From the NCBI GenBank assembly GCA_027295555.1, contig JAPUKT010000258.1, positions 1-5,371 on the forward strand: a stretch of DNA of 5,371 bases. Direction: 5' to 3'. The position numbers and the translations under genes were made by a program. Below are positions 5,188-5,371 of the stretch, in pieces; position 1 is the first letter of the stretch; each line of letters opens with the position of its first letter. Origin of the DNA: Deltaproteobacteria bacterium. GTDB taxonomy: Bacteria > Myxococcota_A > Polyangia > Polyangiales > Houyiibacteriaceae. The notes below the pieces were generated by a model. The model saw only the letters and a list, made by a program, of their open reading frames with translations. It made no database searches and was not told the DNA's origin.

Positions 5188-5371
5188 ATTCGTTACCTAA
5201 GGAGCTCCAAGACGGGGGGCCGAATTCCAGGCAGCTCTCGATGCGGCGGCTGCCAACCGGATCTAACGGGGACACGCAGGGCCCCTGCAAAGCCCGTTTT
5301 CTTACGCACTTAGGAAGCACACCGCGCAAACGCCACGGTGCCTGAGTTTTCGCGGTGTAGCTCTCTACTAG
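5188..5371. other. Non-coding right flank with short inverted repeats
   Basis: No supportable gene was found in these 184 bases upstream of the MgtC-family gene. Several short dyads occur: GGCAGC (5230-5235) with GCTGCC (5249-5254), the near-perfect palindrome GCAGGGCCCCTGC (5276-5288), and ACACCGCG (5319-5326) with CGCGGTGT (5351-5358) around a 24-base loop. CACCG at 5320-5324 could instead pair with CGGTG at 5336-5340. None is followed by a T-run, so none is a convincing intrinsic terminator. They may be regulator sites or chance in GC-rich DNA. A minus-strand frame stays open through the whole flank but continues antiphase into the MgtC gene and is treated as a shadow. Confidence 0.4.

Noticed and set aside
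4637..5371. Minus-strand frame open from the right edge into the MgtC-family gene
   Set aside because: Over most of its length it is out of phase with clear MgtC/SapB coding sequence, its product is Arg/Gly/Ser-rich, and no start or ribosome site supports it. The part right of 5187 could hide the tail of another gene, but nothing recognisable is encoded.
5351..5371. Start of a tRNA gene (GGTGTAGCTC at the right edge)
   Set aside because: The TAGCTC resembles a tRNA D-arm, but the following bases do not form the D-loop and the window ends before any cloverleaf could be checked.

Overview
The window is a GC-rich bacterial chromosomal segment of ordinary gene density. Its character suggests a Gram-negative, predator-type deltaproteobacterium, most likely Myxococcota (Polyangia-like). 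The clues are high GC at third codon positions, an outer-membrane barrel protein fused to a periplasmic domain, and two Pro-rich lipoproteins carrying a two-cysteine domain that resembles the AgmX/PglI C-terminal domain of myxobacteria. The assignment is an inference from style, not from a marker gene.

Layout, left to right. A DUF547-family protein enters from the left edge, missing its 5' end, and stops at 736. A 73-base gap follows, holding a plausible sigma70-type promoter and a clear Shine-Dalgarno site. It leads into a secreted protein (810-2024) with a signal peptide, a small periplasmic domain and a C-terminal beta-barrel. Next come two tandem paralogous lipoproteins (2080-2793 and 2851-3576), each with an apparent -10-like element exactly six bases before its ATG. 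Then comes a PhzF-family epimerase/isomerase-like enzyme (3610-4434). An MgtC/SapB-family membrane protein is on the opposite strand (4444-5148) and converges on the PhzF gene with only nine bases between the stop codons. The last 220 or so bases are non-coding as far as can be seen and contain the likely MgtC promoter and some small inverted repeats.

How they may work together. The barrel protein and the two lipoproteins are all exported and probably act in the cell envelope. The lipoproteins share a core that is about 55 percent identical by hand count, an identically spaced cysteine pair, and a C-terminal array of five eight-residue units. Their flexible linkers and tails carry opposite net charge. 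That makes a charge-complementary envelope pair the most interesting testable idea in the window. The DUF547, PhzF and MgtC genes look like unrelated neighbours. No mobile element, CRISPR array, RNA gene or toxin-antitoxin pair was seen.
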